From Trifolium pratense (lineage: Eukaryota; Streptophyta; Magnoliopsida; Fabales; Fabaceae): a stretch of 64,000 bases of DNA. Each line of letters starts with the position of its first letter. Position 1 is the first letter of the stretch. Below the pieces are notes generated by a model. The model ran no database searches and was not told the origin of the DNA. It was given only the letters and a program-made list of their open reading frames with translations. The translations under genes were made by a program, and so were the position numbers. Shown one piece after another: positions 32,378 through 44,590 of this stretch. The stretch spans positions 11,800,337 to 11,864,336 of the forward strand of contig NC_060064.1 of the NCBI RefSeq assembly GCF_020283565.1. The letters are read 5' to 3'.

Positions 32378-33510
32378 TTTGATGAAGAAGACAATGCAAA
32401 TTATGTGGTGAAAATATTACTCAGAGCACAATAGTTGAAAACATCTTACATTCTTTAACATCAAGATTCAATTATGTGGTTTGCTCTATTGAGGAGTCAA
32501 ATGATACAACAACAATGACAGTTGATCAATTGCAGAGCAGCTTACTTGTTCAAGAACAAAGAATGAAGATCAAAAGGATGAACAAGAACAAATTCTCAAA
32601 GTCTTTAATGGTGGAAGATGATATGGTGGTAGAGGAGAGAATTCATATGGAAGAGGTCGTGGCAGAAGCAGGGGACGTAGTGGGAGAGGTACAAAATTCA
32701 ATAAAGACTCTGTTGAATGCTTTAAGTGTCACAAGCTAGGTCACTTTCAAGCTAATTGTCCTAGTTGGGAAGAAGACAATGCAAATTATGCTCAGTTTGA
32801 TGAAGAAGAAATTTTGTCTATGGCTCAAGAAACAAAATCCAAAGATCCTCAAGAGTCTGATACAAAAAATGAATTATGGTTTTTGGATTCAGGTTGCAGC
32901 AATCACGTGGTTGGAAATAAGAATCGGCTATTTGAATATGATGACACCTTCAAAGATTCAGTAAAATTGGATGATGACTCAAAGATGGCAGTTGAAGGAA
33001 AAGGTAACTTGAAATTACACATTGAAGGTTTTACTCAAGTTCTTACAAATGTATTATTTACCTAGTTTAAAGAACATTCTATTAAGTATGAGCCAATTCC
33101 AACAGAAAAATCTAATTGTCATCTTCAAAAATAACACCTGCAAAGTCTTTCATGAAGAGAAAGATTTGATTATGGCCACACATATGTCCTTGAATAGGAT
33201 GTTTGTGATTAAAGCACTAGTTATAGTCCCTCACTGCATGAAAATTTCAAAAGAAAATGATGCTACTCTATGGCACCAGAGATATGGCCACCTAAGTTTC
33301 AAAGGAATGAATGTGTTACCTCAAAAGGAAATGGTCACTGGCTTACCATAATTGAAGGAACCTAATGAAATATGCTCAAACTGTATGAAAGGCAAACAAC
33401 ATAAGCAAACTGTACCAAAGTAAAGCTCATGGAGAGCTAGTATTAAATTGGAACTAGTTCACTCAGATATATGTGGACCAATCAACCCTGAACAAATGGA
33501 AAGAAGAGAT
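32378..33510 (+). pseudogene. Copia fragment in unit 2
   Basis: Same content and same premature TAG as 29701-30833. Confidence 0.88.
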
Positions 33511-35055
33511 ATTAAACAATGTATGTATTATTAATTTTTTGCCGATGATGTTGTAGAAAAACATGCCACATTGTAACAACTTCATGTGGGAGGATGAATT
33601 CATTGTGTTGCAAGCTAGAATGGTTCAGCTACAAGAAACTGCGATTATTAATCATTATGAAAGAGAAATGGAAGTCATGAAAATTCAGATGGATAGGGTT
33701 GCGGAAGCTAAAATCAATCAATTGGAGATGAATATAATAGAGAGGAATATTGAAGTCGTGAGATTTCAAATGAATGAATCACAAGTGACAATAAGCAATC
33801 GAAAACCATGTTGTACTTGTACAGTGTCAGGGCTTTTGATTGTGGCTTTTGTTATATCATTTTGGACTTGGTGGAAGTACAAATTACAGTCTAAGTAATA
33901 ATGTATTAAGATTAGAGCTGTTTTACCCTGGGCCGAAAGTAAAAAAATTGTTGTCTATAGGCAACGCCCGTATACTCAATGTATGATAGTTTTCATGCTT
34001 TTAGCTACACTTATGAGGCGTTGCCAAAAGTGAAAAATATTGTAGAACACTTTTCTTTTCGCTTGTAGTTTTGTTTTTTCCTTTTTTGTAACGGTTTGAG
34101 TCCATTTGTGTTGATGGCTTGAGATTAAGGATCCGTTTAGCATGAGCCAATTCATGTATTGGTGCATGTTGGACAAATGATGAGAAACGTTAGATTAAGT
34201 AGACTCATGGATCTTATGATGCGTTATCTATATCAAAATATTTTTCTCTCTCTTATCTATTCTCTCTCATCTCATCTCTTTCCAGTAACATCAATAATTC
34301 ACTTGCAGTATGACCATAGAAATTCAAACATCATTCAACTTAAACCAACATAAGGATTAAGGAATCACAAAAAAAAATATTTTTTTAGTAATTTGTTAAT
34401 AAGTTGCTGTGTTAAGAGATTCTTCCTTAATGTGAAATACTAATGGTTAAGTTATTTTTTAAAAAATAAAATCCTTCTAGTAATGTTTTTTTTGTTGTTG
34501 ACAGAATTCTAGTATTGAATGTTAATTGATGAGAGAAATTCTTTGAGTTTAAAAGCTTGTTTGATTTCCAGTGAAACAATTTTTTTCTTTTCTTTTTTTC
34601 TGAATCGGCAATGTTATAGATAGTTGATATTCATAGGATTTGTGTTGTTGATGATGAAGATGAGAGAGCATAAAGATGAGAGAGAAATGGAAGAGGAGAG
34701 AGTAATTATGTGTGGATACACTACCATAAAATCTGTAAATCCTACTAAATCTATGGTTAAAAATTGATGAGTCCAAAATGGACCAATAGATGTATTGGTC
34801 CAACTTATACGGATCCTGAGATTAAACATATCTAGCCCTACATGGAAGTGTTGATGGCTTGTTAGGTGGGATTGCATGCGGTGCTATGTGGGAGTATCAG
34901 GGCGGATATCTAGACATGTTAAACCTAATAGCTATTTTTATCATTTTAATAGTGTTTGTTATAGATTTTTGTAGAAAATCATTTTTAACCCCAAAATGAA
35001 AAGTTAATCCTAATAGCTTTTCTAAAATTAATTTATGTTTTAAAAAAAACTAAGG
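33511..35055 (+). repeat. Tandem repeat unit 3 (partial)
   Basis: Only the GRF-derived part of the unit is present. Homology ends at ACTAAGG (35055), where units 1 and 2 switch to copia fragment sequence. From here the DNA continues into the host copia element, so this right border probably shows the ancestral arrangement. Confidence 0.9.
33557..33898 (+). pseudogene. Orphan GRF exon 2, unit 3
   Basis: Third copy of exon 2, open, with acceptor but no exon 1. It differs from unit 2 by very few bases. Confidence 0.85.
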
Positions 35056-35205
35056 AATCTAAATGTAAGAGCTTCACATTTAAAAAATAAATAAATTTAT
35101 GATAGCAAACAAACAGAAATTAGCTTTAGGGTTTTTTTATCTAAAATCTCTAAAAAAGAGTCTCTAAATTTTTTCAAAAGAAAATCATTTTTTTAAAACT
35201 GATCC

Positions 35206-35526
35206 ATGCTTATGGAAAACTTGTTGAGATCCAAGGAGTATTGGAGTCTCATAGAAGATGGAGTAATTATGGCTTCTGCAGGAGCAACACAAGATCAAAT
35301 TCAAGCTGCGAATGAAAGCAAATTGAAAGATTTGAAGGCCAAAAATTACTTGTTTCAAGCAATTGATAGATCAATTCTTGAAACCATTCTTACGCGAGGC
35401 TCAGCCAAGGAGATATGAGACTCTATGCGTCAAAAGTATCAGGGTTCAACCAAAGTTAAGAGAGCACAATTACAGGAACTGAGAAAAGAATTTGAAATAT
35501 TGAACATGAAGATTGGTGAATCCATT
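35206..35526 (+). pseudogene. Host copia element, gag N-terminal part
   Basis: The frame reads ENLLRSKEYWSLIEDGV, then KLKDLKAKNYLFQAIDRS and a TGA where Trp is expected (EI*DSMRQKYQG), then VKRAQLQELRKEFEILNMK, as in Tnt1-type copia gag. It is cut at 35526 by the Sirevirus-type insertion and continues at 45578. Confidence 0.88.
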
Positions 35527-36508
35527 TGAAATCTGGCACGCAGTGAACACAATGCTGCACAAGATGCTATAGCACACGTTGCAGCACGACAGTCGCAGAA
35601 CACAGTAAATAAATAAATAAATTGCAGAACAATAAATAAGACAGGAAATTGTTAACCCAGTTCAGTGCAACGTCACCTACTCTGGGGGATACCAATCCAG
35701 GAATGAATCCACTATAATAGCTCTAGTTCAAAGCCCTCGACCAACACCCGGTACTTGACTTATCACCTAGACACTACCCGTGCAATCCTACCTAAGAACC
35801 TCTTAGATAATGAGACCCCGTCCCAAATTCCCTCTAACAACACGCACTATGTTGCTGTCAATAATAACGATAAGGATGGAGACACTCTCCTAGAAACTAG
35901 ACCACACTCTTGCTTAAAAGCTTATGAGTGAATCACACAAACTAACTCCGTGCTTAAAAGCTTAGGAGCAGCTTACAATAAACAACACAAACACAGTCCT
36001 AAACTTGCATCAAAACGATACAAGAAAGGCTCACAAAAGACACACACACTAAACCTTAAAACGCACGCTTTATGAAATACAAGGTTTAGAAATCGCAAGT
36101 TCAATAGCCTTGAGGCTTCACATATTTATAGTCTTCAATTGTCTTGATGTCCAAGTTAGGTCTTCAGACTTGTACAGCTGTGAGAATTGCGGCCAACCCT
36201 ATATTATTTTCAGAAATATAATTCCTGTTGTTCCAAACAAAAAAAAAACGCAAAAATATAATATAATTATATTTTTGTTTTAAATAACTTTCCTTTGACC
36301 GACTTCAATAAAACTTGCTGAGTAAGTCTCGTCTTGCCTAAACGCACGTGCCTGAATATATAATTGAAGCAAATCTTGGCTCAGATTTGAAATAAAAATT
36401 CTGCACGAAAAACAGAGCTTCAGGATGCTGTACTATAATGCTACAGCATCTCAGTTCAGCATCTGGCTGGTTGGCTTTTGCAAAATGTAGCCAATCAAAA
36501 CACCAACA
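35527..36508 (-). repeat. 3' LTR of Sirevirus-type element (982 bp)
   Basis: Same length as 44591-45572 and apparently identical. On the minus strand it starts TGTTGGTGTTTTGATTGG and ends CCAGATTTCA. Confidence 0.95.
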
Positions 36509-37056
36509 ATCTCCCCCTTTGGCAAATTTTGGCTAAAACAACCTTAGGCCAGTGCATAGAGAGATACAGTCTAATCTTTCCTTCGAGTCAACATAAGCAC
36601 ACAACTAGGAAAGAAAGTAGAACGATGCTAAGCTATTTGAACTTTCCTTCGAGTCAACATACGCACACAACTAGGAAAGAAAGTAAAAGAATTCATCAGA
36701 TGAATAGATAGCTAGCACGTAAGCATCAGAGGCATGCAACAGCGGAACATAACACATCTTAGCCTCAAAGTACAGACAGAGAGAAATAAACTCTCACATA
36801 GTGGATTCAAGATCGGAGAAATAGACTCCTTAAAATTTAAGCAACGCCACAGAGAATAGGAAAAATAAATTCCTATATAAGCATGCATATTAAAAGTAGT
36901 AGAAAAATAAATTCTACCTACTCCCCCTCAATATATGCATAAACAACTTTCACTCCCCCTCAAATTATGCATATCACATAAAACATGCTATACTAGATGC
37001 TATAGCATTGTTCATCACATCATGCACATTTCACATTTTTTACTCCCCCTTTTTAG
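36509..37056 (-). promoter_or_regulatory. Polypurine tract and repeated tract copies
   Basis: The functional tract AAAGGGGGAGATTG abuts the 3' LTR. Three further GAGGGGGAGT or AAGGGGGAGT copies lie upstream (36921-36930, 36951-36960, 37041-37050, shown here as CTCCCCCT). Multiplied polypurine tracts are a described Sirevirus trait. Confidence 0.85.
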
Positions 37057-37245
37057 CCATAAATTCTGACAAATAAAGTCAGTACCACAGAACAGGAGCA
37101 TAACAAAGAACCATAGAATACCAAGTAGCTAAAAGTCACAGAGAGTCAGATCATAGAGGATCACATAGTACAGATTACAAACCATGAGGCCTAAGCCTTC
37201 AAAAAATAACATCCAAGATAAGAAAAAGTTACAGAAGGAAACAGA

Positions 37246-39531
37246 TCATATTGAGGGACTTTCATCAGAAGCCATCTCCTCTTCTACAGTGTCACCACCT
37301 GCAAGATCATCATCATGAGAAACACCATGGGAAGGACCAACTCCATCCTCATTTGCCTGTGACTGCTCAAGCTCCAAGGCTTGGATTACACCATCTACCA
37401 GCTCCTTCTTCTCACTTAGCATATTACTAACCTCCCTGAGATTAGCAATCATTTGTCTCTTGGTCATACCAACAGCTGGTGTCTTCAAAGATGCTACAGC
37501 AATGACTGCAGCATGTTTCCCTTCCAATAGTCTAAAATCCATGGTTAAGGCTGAGGGTCTAGAGACAGGCACATCAGAGTTAGTGCAGATGTCAGGATGT
37601 TGAGACAAGATAATACCACAGATCAGAGTGGGAAAGGCTATTGGCATTTTTACAGCAGTGGAAGAGCCATGAAGAATTGTTGCATTAAAAATATGAGTGC
37701 CATAATCAAAAACAGTACCAGTGCCTATGGCATAGATAAATTTGGCCAAACCTGTAGCTACACTGTTGGAGTGTGTAGTGGGGACCCAGTTGGCTGCACC
37801 AATTTTGTTCAGCAGAGCATATTTTGTGGTTAATTTAGCAGCAGAAAGTTTGCCAGCCCTTGGCCATGCTCTCACTTTGTCACCAGTGATGGTCCTGCAT
37901 ATCTCATTCATAGATGTCTCTAATTCAGCTGCAGGAGCAGTACTTCTTCCCAGATATTCGTTGATGACAACTGGTGAGAAATCAACACATTTGCCTCTTA
38001 CATACACCTTTAAGTATTCAGGGCTTAAAGGATCATCACAGTCAGCTGGGATGTTTACCAAGAATTCTCTAGTCAACTTATCATAGCATTTACCCAACTC
38101 AGATACAGTTTTCAGCAGTCCTGCTTCCTCTAACAATTTCACAATGTCTTGACATTTCAAAAATTCTTCAGTTAGGTTCCTCTCAATGGCCATTCTTCTT
38201 TTGACTACAAACTTCCACCTGTCAACATATTCAACACAATGGAAAGACACATTGTCAATAGGTACAGATGGGACAGTAGGGGCCATCCTTTTTCTCTTGG
38301 CAGACCTCTGAGAAGATGCTGCAGGGGATGCTTCAGGAGATGCTCCAGCATCTTGATCTTCCTCATAATCAGAGTCACTAGAGGAGACAATTTTTCTCTT
38401 CTCAATCTTCTTCTTACTTTCAGAGGGTACAGTTACCTTGCTCCACCGTTTCTTAGGTCCAATTTTAGTTTTGGTGGCTTCAGAAGGAGTGGCTATATCC
38501 TTTCCTGCATTACTTCTTAGCCTCCTAGATATACCAGCCCTAGGAGTACTCTTGTATTGAAGACTTTCAACATCAATTTCATTTGCCTCACTTGTATCAG
38601 GCATACTTGCAGTTTTACCCTTATCCTGGGTAATGACATCAGCAGGGATGGTGGTTTCAGTCCCTTTTTCATGAACAGGAGCCACAGGAGAGTTTGGTGA
38701 CTCAGGGACTACAGAAGTACTAATATCAATATGTGCTGCAGATGCTGTAGCATCATTTGCAGCATCTAGCCCAGAACCTGTATTTTCATCAACTGTCATC
38801 TCAGACACAAGATTGGCCTTAGAGTTAGCGCCAATATTATCAACAACAACATCAGGGTTTTCCAAGGAGGTTTCCCCCAATTTCTCAGCAGACCTAGGTT
38901 TTTCTAATCCTAGGGTTTCAGTTAAATCCAATTCCAAACTTAAATTCTTCTTACTAGAATCAGATGCTTCAACATTCACATCAACATTTGCAGTAGCAGG
39001 ATTATCAAGATACAATTCACGCATTGTATGAACAGCTTTAGGAGTGGATTTCGATTTCTTACCCGTTTGTTTCGAAGCAGATGTCGCACGCGAAGTGGAT
39101 TGAGTTCGTTTAGAACTTTTCTTTGGTGTTGTCTTCTTCGCTGAAATCTTCTTTCTCTTCGTTGTTTCCTCAGGAAAAATGGTAGTGAGAGGATACGCGA
39201 CGGTGATTTGTTGAGGGAGACAATCGTATGAGGGTGATATGGTGGTTTGTGCCGGAAGAGTTTTGTCGTTCTTGGAAGGAGATGGAGTTTGAGAGCTTGA
39301 CATGGTGGTTAGTATTTGTGAGTGAAGGTTTTCAACAATGGAGGTTGAGAGGAGAAGTTGAGTGGTTGTTGGAGAGAGAGAATGGGGAGAGATAGTGTGA
39401 AAGAGAAAATAAAAGGTTGTAGCGCGTGAAAAGAAGTTATGGAAGTTTTTGATTACTTCCCTTGATTTGCGTGCACCAATGAATGAAGTGAGGAGAAACA
39501 CTTCAACTGCACGCTTTTTATGCTGTAATTG
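37246..39531 (-). CDS. Envelope-like ORF reached by possible UAG readthrough
   Basis: This frame directly follows the pol stop and has the same phase, with no further stop, for about 760 codons to 37246. The first ATG is at 39303 (MSSSQTPSPSKND...), giving 685 residues if used. The pol stop context is TAG-CAA-TTA, the CARYYA readthrough type reported for soybean SIRE1. The N-terminal part is Lys/Ser/Thr-rich (KKTTPKKSSKRTQS). The C-terminal half has the DFSPVVINEYLG..., TTKYALLNKI and MPIAFPTLICGIIL segments seen in proteins annotated as putative plant transposon protein. I see no clear signal peptide or membrane anchor, so 'envelope-like' refers to position and family, not to a shown function. 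Confidence 0.85.
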   Translation of the reverse strand, partial: QLQHKKRAVEVFLLTSFIGARKSREVIKNFHNFFSRATTFYFLFHTISPHSLSPTTTQLLLSTSIVENLHSQILTTMSSSQTPSPSKNDKTLPAQTTISPSYDCLPQQITVAYPLTTIFPEETTKRKKISAKKTTPKKSSKRTQSTSRATSASKQTGKKSKSTPKAVHTMRELYLDNPATANVDVNVEASDSSKKNLSLELDLTETLGLEKPRSAEKLGETSLENPDVVVDNIGANSKANLVSEMTVDENTGSGLDAANDATASAAHIDISTSVVPESPNSPVAPVHEKGTETTIPADVITQDKGKTASMPDTSEANEIDVESLQYKSTPRAGISRRLRSNAGKDIATPSEATKTKIGPKKRWSKVTVPSESKKKIEKRKIVSSSDSDYEEDQDAGASPEASPAASSQRSAKRKRMAPTVPSVPIDNVSFHCVEYVDRWKFVVKRRMAIERNLTEEFLKCQDIVKLLEEAGLLKTVSELGKCYDKLTREFLVNIPADCDDPLSPEYLKVYVRGKCVDFSPVVINEYLGRSTAPAAELETSMNEICRTITGDKVRAWPRAGKLSAAKLTTKYALLNKIGAANWVPTTHSNSVATGLAKFIYAIGTGTVFDYGTHIFNATILHGSSTAVKMPIAFPTLICGIILSQHPDICTNSDVPVSRPSALTMDFRLLEGKHAAVIAVASLKTPAVGMTKRQMIANLREVSNMLSEKKELVDGVIQALELEQSQANEDGVGPSHGVSHDDDLAGGDTVEEEMASDESPSI

Positions 39532-42500
39532 CTACAAATCTTCAAACAGGCAAATACCAAGTTTGCCTCGCAATTTTTCAAATTGAACTGCGTCTAGAGC
39601 CTTAGTAAATATATTAGCCAGTTGTTCTTCAGTTGAAATATGCTCAAGAGTTACAGTACCTTCTTCAACTAGGTCTCTAATAAAGTGGTGTCTAATATCA
39701 ATATGCTTCGTCCTGCTATGTTGGATAGGATTCTTTGATATATTGATGGCACTAAGATTGTCACAGTACAATGCCATAGCATCTTGTACCACATTGTACT
39801 CCAGCAACATTTGTTTCATCCATAATAGCTGGGAGCAGCTACTACCAGCAGCTATGTACTCAGCTTCAGCTGTAGATAAAGATACACAGTTCTGTTTCTT
39901 GCTGAACCAAGATATAAGATTATTGCCTAAAAAGAAACAAGCTCCTGAGGTGCTTTTTCTATCATATGCACAACCTGCCCAATCAGCATCACAATATCCT
40001 ACTAGCATGGAATTCTCACCATGAGTATACAAGATCCCATAATCACATGTACCATTCACATACTTCAGAATTCTTTTCACTTGAGCAAGATGACTCATCT
40101 TTGGCTCAGCTTGGTACCTAGCACATACTCCTACAGCAAAAGTAATATCAGGCCTGCTGGCTGTAAGGTATAATAAGCTCCCTATCATGCTTCTATAAAG
40201 ACTTTGATCTACGTCAACTCCCTTTTCATCTTTGGTAAGCTTTAAATGGGTTGCTGCAGGTGTTCTTTTATGAGCAGCACTTTCCATACCAAACTTTTTC
40301 ACTATATTTCTTGCATACTTGCTTTGGGAGATAAAAATAGTATCTTCCATCTGCTTTACTTGGAGCCCAAGAAAGTAGGTTAGTTCACCTACAAGACTCA
40401 TCTCAAACTCAGACTGCATTTGCTGCACGAAATGCTGTACCATCTCATTAGACATTCCTCCAAATACAATGTCATCAACATAGATTTGTGCTATTAGAAA
40501 TTTGCCTTGATCTTCTTTCACAAATAGAGTCTTGTCATTTCCTCCTTTCCTATAGCCTTGACTAATAAGGAACTCAGTCAATCTTTCATACCATGCTCGA
40601 GGTGCTTGTTTTAATCCATAAAGAGCTTTCTTTAACTTGTAAACATGATTTGGAAAGCTTGGATCAACAAACCCCTTTGGTTGTTCCACATATACTTCTT
40701 CATTTAAGTACCCATTGAGAAATGCACTTTTCACATCCATTTGGAATAACTTGAATTTTAGAATGCATGCCACTCCTAGAAGTAATCTAATGGATTCAAG
40801 ACGAGCAACCGGAGCAAAAGTCTCATCAAAGTCTATCCCTTCAATTTGTGAATATCCTTGTGCAACCAGCCTTGCCTTGTTTCTGGTCACAGTTCCACTT
40901 TCATCAGACTTGTTCTTGTAGACCCATTTGGTACCAATTACATTTGCATTTTCAGGTCTAGGAACCAAGTCCCAAACTTCATTCCTCTTGAACTGATTTA
41001 GCTCTTCTTGCATAGCATTTATCCAGAACTCATCAGTCAGAGCTTCCTTCACATTCTTTGGCTCAAATTTAGACACAAAACAAGCATTAGAAACTAAGTC
41101 AAGTGTCCTTCTAGTAGTAATTCCTTGATTGGGATTGCCAATAATCAGGTCTGTAGGATGATTCTTTTGAGTACGAGTAGAAGGTCCTTTCTTTGGAGTA
41201 GCAGAGATTTGTTCAGATGCAGTAACTTCTGGATCATTCATTGATTCATTAGTAGCCTCACAATCTACATCACCTGTTATAGATGCTGTAGCATCTTCTG
41301 CATCATCGTCAGCAGTTTCACTTGAGGTGTCATCTATTACCACATTTATAGACTCCATCATGGTTTTGGTTCTATTATTATATACTCTGTAGGCTCTACT
41401 ATTTGTTGAGTATCCCAAGAATATGCCCTCATCACTTTTGGGATCCATTTTGGTTCTTGGTTCTCTATCAGACAAGATGTAGCATTTACTACCAAACACA
41501 TGGAAGTGCTTAACAGTAGGTTTCCTCTCCTTCCATAATTCGTACAGAGTAGTTGTTGTTCCGGATCTCAGGGTGACACGATTATGAATATAGCAGGCAG
41601 TATTCATAGCTTCTGCCCAAAAACCATGTGAAAGCTTCTTTGCATGTAACATTACCCTTGCAGACTCTTGTATAGTTCTATTTTTCCTTTCTACTACACC
41701 ATTTTGTTGTGGTGTAATGGGAGATGAGAATTCATGTATGATGCCTTCAGAGGCACAGAAGTCAGAAAAACTGGAGTTCTCAAACTCCTTACCATGATCA
41801 CTTCTGATCCTTAATACCACATTGTTTTTCTCCCTTTGAAGTTGAATACATAGATCTTTGAACACATCAAAGGTTTCTGATTTCTTTCTAATAAAATTTA
41901 TCCAGGTGTATCTAGAAAAGTCATCAACAACAACATATGCGTACCTTTTTCCTCCCAAGCTTTCAGTTTGCATGGGTCCCATCAAGTCCATGTGTAGCAA
42001 TTCAAGAACTCTGGTAGTGGTAAGATGCTGCAGCTTTGGGTGTGGCATCTTGGTTTGCTTTCCAATCTGACAATCTCCACATATGCTACCTTCTTCAATT
42101 TTGAGATTTGGCAGTCCTCTGATGGCTTCTTTAGATATTGCTTTCTTCATGCTCCTTAGATTAAGATGACCAAGCTTTTGGTGCCATAGTTTTACTTCAT
42201 CTTCTTTAGTGATTAAGCATGTTGACATATTTGCTTCTTCTTGGGGAACCCATAGATAGCAGTTGTCTTTTGATCTGACACCTTTCATCAAAATCTCACC
42301 TTCGTTATTTGTAACTAGACATTCAGATTTGGTGAAGTTTACTTTCATTCCTTGGTCGCATAGTTGACTAATACTTATCAAATTTGCAGTCAATCCTTTT
42401 ACTAACAGCACATTGTTTAGTTTAGGCAAGCTATTGCTTCTGAGCTCCCCTATCCCAACAATTTCTCCTTTAGCACCATCACCAAAGGTAACAAAGCTGG

Positions 42501-44538
42501 TTGAATAAGACTTTATACCGACAAGAAGTTTACTTATTCCAGTCATGTGTCTTGAACACCCACTATCGAAGTACCAGTCTTCCCTTGATGAAGCTCTAAG
42601 TGATGTGTGAGCAATCAGAGCAGTAATCTCTTCCTCAGGCTGAGTTGTATCACTTTTCTTCTCATTTTCACCTTTAGGTTTCCATTCTTGTTGAGTAGGG
42701 GCAGTTGTGGAAACAGGTTTGTGCTGAGGACGTCTGTTAGGGTACCCATATAGTTTGTAGCAGTAAGGTCTTATGTGCCCTTTTCTACCACAATAATGAC
42801 ATCTCCAAGCATGGTGCTTTCTTCTATTTCTTGACATTGGATGCTGCTGATGATGCTGCGGCTTCTGATGAGGCATCCTTTGCTTTTGAGTTTCTTTAGG
42901 CTCCATGTACATGAGGTCAGGACTGTAATTTTTGAATTTGTTGACATTCTCATAGCTAAGCCCAATATTTCTAGGCTTTCGAACATTTTTCTCTAAGATT
43001 TCCTCCAGTTGTCCATCAGCCTTATGAAGTTTGTCAAGATGCTCATCATCTTTATACAACATGTCAGAGAATTTTCTCAGCCGCCAAATGTCAGTATTTA
43101 GTTTTTCAATGACTTCCTTAGCTTCTTCAAGATCAGCGGATAGATAATTTACCTTCTTTTGAAGTTCCTCCATCTTTGAGATATTCTCAAATTTTTCTGC
43201 TTTTAACTCATTGATGGTTACCTTTTGTTTCTCAATAACCCTGCAGATCTCAAGATCAGAGGACAGAAAATTTACCTTCTTTTGAAGTTCCTCCATTTTT
43301 GAGATATTCTCGGATTTTTCTGCTTTTAACTCATTGATGGTTACCTTTTGTTTCTCAATAACCCTACAGATTTCTTCACTTTTAAGACAAAGTTCCTTGT
43401 AGGATGCAGCAAGCTCTTCATAGGTTACCTCTCCATCATCAGATTCTGTATCGGATGTAACAATACCTGTCAGGACTGAGATGTGTTTAGCAGTTACAGA
43501 TGCTGTATCATCTTCTGAGTCATCATCCTCAGACCAACTGACAGTTAGCCCTTTCTTTGCTCTCTTCTGATATGTTGGACACTCAGGTCTGATGTGACCA
43601 TATCCTTCACATTCATGACATCGAATGTTTCTGTTTAAGTTTGATTTTTCATCACCTTTTGGTTTCCCTTGATTTTCATTGCTGCGCATAGTGCCTGGAG
43701 CATTGTTTTTGAGATTAGATCTGGGTCTTTTATCCATTCGTTTCAGAACTTTGTTGAATTGTTTTCCCAATAACACCATGGCCTCAGAGATACTCTCATT
43801 AGATTCTTCTTCATCCTCCAGTTCTTCTTCATTATTTTTGGATGAGAAAGCAATGCTCTTATTTTTCTTTTCACTTCTTCCATTTGCAACACTTTCATAA
43901 GTTTGGAGTGATCCAACCAGTTCATCCAGCTTCATCTGAGATATGTTTTTGGCTTCTTCTATAGCTGTGACTTTCATATCAAATTTCTTTGGAAGTGATC
44001 TAAGCATTTTTCTTACTAACTTTTCTTCGGGAATTTTCTCCCCCAAAGCATCAAATTGATTATCATAGTCTAGAATAGTCATATGAAAATCTTGAATTGT
44101 TTCCTCCTCCTTCATACGTAAATTTTCAAACTGAGTAGTAAGAATCTGTAATTTAGACATTTTTACCTGAGGAGTACCTTCATGAACAGTTTCAAGAATC
44201 TTCCAAGCTTCCTTTGCTGAGACACATTGCTTGATTAGTTTGAAGATGTGCTTATCTACCCCATTGTATAATGCATATAATGCTTTTGAGTTTCCCAAAG
44301 CAAGCTCATCCTCTTCTTTAGACCAGTCCTCCTCAGCTTTTAGTTCAAGTGTTGGCTTTCCATCCTTGTCAATGACCACAGGGGGGTCCCATCCTTTCAG
44401 AACAGCCTTCCAAGTTTTGCTATCCATAGATTTTAGGAAAGCAATCATGCGTGATTTCCAATAATCATAGTTGGAGACACCAACTAGAAGCGGTGGTCTG
44501 CTTACAAGCCCTCCTTCCTTTTCAATGTTGCCAGACAT
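39532..44538 (-). CDS. Gag-pol polyprotein of Sirevirus-type element, 1668 aa
   Basis: One open frame from ATG at 44538. In order: gag capsid-like domain (residues ~20-230), first CCHC knuckle [14 protein letters not shown] (~305), coiled coil with an internal tandem duplication (~385-475), second [18 protein letters not shown] (~580), aspartic protease [11 protein letters not shown] (~660), integrase finger [11 protein letters not shown] (~785) and core ([27 protein letters not shown]), reverse transcriptase ([12 protein letters not shown] ~1220; intact YVDD ~1353), and RNase H (YCDADWAGC ~1520, YCDNLSAIN ~1594). All visible catalytic motifs are intact. It makes the particle, cleaves itself, copies the RNA and inserts the DNA. 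The stop is TAG followed by CAATTA. Confidence 0.96.
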   Translation of the reverse strand: MSGNIEKEGGLVSRPPLLVGVSNYDYWKSRMIAFLKSMDSKTWKAVLKGWDPPVVIDKDGKPTLELKAEEDWSKEEDELALGNSKALYALYNGVDKHIFKLIKQCVSAKEAWKILETVHEGTPQVKMSKLQILTTQFENLRMKEEETIQDFHMTILDYDNQFDALGEKIPEEKLVRKMLRSLPKKFDMKVTAIEEAKNISQMKLDELVGSLQTYESVANGRSEKKNKSIAFSSKNNEEELEDEEESNESISEAMVLLGKQFNKVLKRMDKRPRSNLKNNAPGTMRSNENQGKPKGDEKSNLNRNIRCHECEGYGHIRPECPTYQKRAKKGLTVSWSEDDDSEDDTASVTAKHISVLTGIVTSDTESDDGEVTYEELAASYKELCLKSEEICRVIEKQKVTINELKAEKSENISKMEELQKKVNFLSSDLEICRVIEKQKVTINELKAEKFENISKMEELQKKVNYLSADLEEAKEVIEKLNTDIWRLRKFSDMLYKDDEHLDKLHKADGQLEEILEKNVRKPRNIGLSYENVNKFKNYSPDLMYMEPKETQKQRMPHQKPQHHQQHPMSRNRRKHHAWRCHYCGRKGHIRPYCYKLYGYPNRRPQHKPVSTTAPTQQEWKPKGENEKKSDTTQPEEEITALIAHTSLRASSREDWYFDSGCSRHMTGISKLLVGIKSYSTSFVTFGDGAKGEIVGIGELRSNSLPKLNNVLLVKGLTANLISISQLCDQGMKVNFTKSECLVTNNEGEILMKGVRSKDNCYLWVPQEEANMSTCLITKEDEVKLWHQKLGHLNLRSMKKAISKEAIRGLPNLKIEEGSICGDCQIGKQTKMPHPKLQHLTTTRVLELLHMDLMGPMQTESLGGKRYAYVVVDDFSRYTWINFIRKKSETFDVFKDLCIQLQREKNNVVLRIRSDHGKEFENSSFSDFCASEGIIHEFSSPITPQQNGVVERKNRTIQESARVMLHAKKLSHGFWAEAMNTACYIHNRVTLRSGTTTTLYELWKERKPTVKHFHVFGSKCYILSDREPRTKMDPKSDEGIFLGYSTNSRAYRVYNNRTKTMMESINVVIDDTSSETADDDAEDATASITGDVDCEATNESMNDPEVTASEQISATPKKGPSTRTQKNHPTDLIIGNPNQGITTRRTLDLVSNACFVSKFEPKNVKEALTDEFWINAMQEELNQFKRNEVWDLVPRPENANVIGTKWVYKNKSDESGTVTRNKARLVAQGYSQIEGIDFDETFAPVARLESIRLLLGVACILKFKLFQMDVKSAFLNGYLNEEVYVEQPKGFVDPSFPNHVYKLKKALYGLKQAPRAWYERLTEFLISQGYRKGGNDKTLFVKEDQGKFLIAQIYVDDIVFGGMSNEMVQHFVQQMQSEFEMSLVGELTYFLGLQVKQMEDTIFISQSKYARNIVKKFGMESAAHKRTPAATHLKLTKDEKGVDVDQSLYRSMIGSLLYLTASRPDITFAVGVCARYQAEPKMSHLAQVKRILKYVNGTCDYGILYTHGENSMLVGYCDADWAGCAYDRKSTSGACFFLGNNLISWFSKKQNCVSLSTAEAEYIAAGSSCSQLLWMKQMLLEYNVVQDAMALYCDNLSAINISKNPIQHSRTKHIDIRHHFIRDLVEEGTVTLEHISTEEQLANIFTKALDAVQFEKLRGKLGICLFEDL

Positions 44539-44575
44539 TTTCCCTGGAGCTCACCCTATAACCAGAAAGGGTGCC

Positions 44576-44590
44576 TGCTCTGATGCCAAT
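44576..44590 (-). promoter_or_regulatory. Primer-binding site
   Basis: Directly inside the 5' LTR the minus strand reads ATTGGCATCAGAGC. It is close to the initiator tRNA-Met-type site TGGTATCAGAGC used by most copia elements, with C for T at one position. Confidence 0.85.

Larger units (their letters stand above)
30834..33510 (+). repeat. Tandem repeat unit 2 (2677 bp)
   Basis: Full second copy. It shares base changes with unit 3 that unit 1 lacks (for example AAAATC for AAAACC and GAGGAAT for GCGGGAT in exon 2), so units 2 and 3 are closest. Confidence 0.95.

Noticed and set aside
37246..39531. Calling the post-pol ORF a true viral envelope gene
   Set aside because: No signal peptide, membrane anchor or glycoprotein features visible; only position and family suggest 'envelope-like'.
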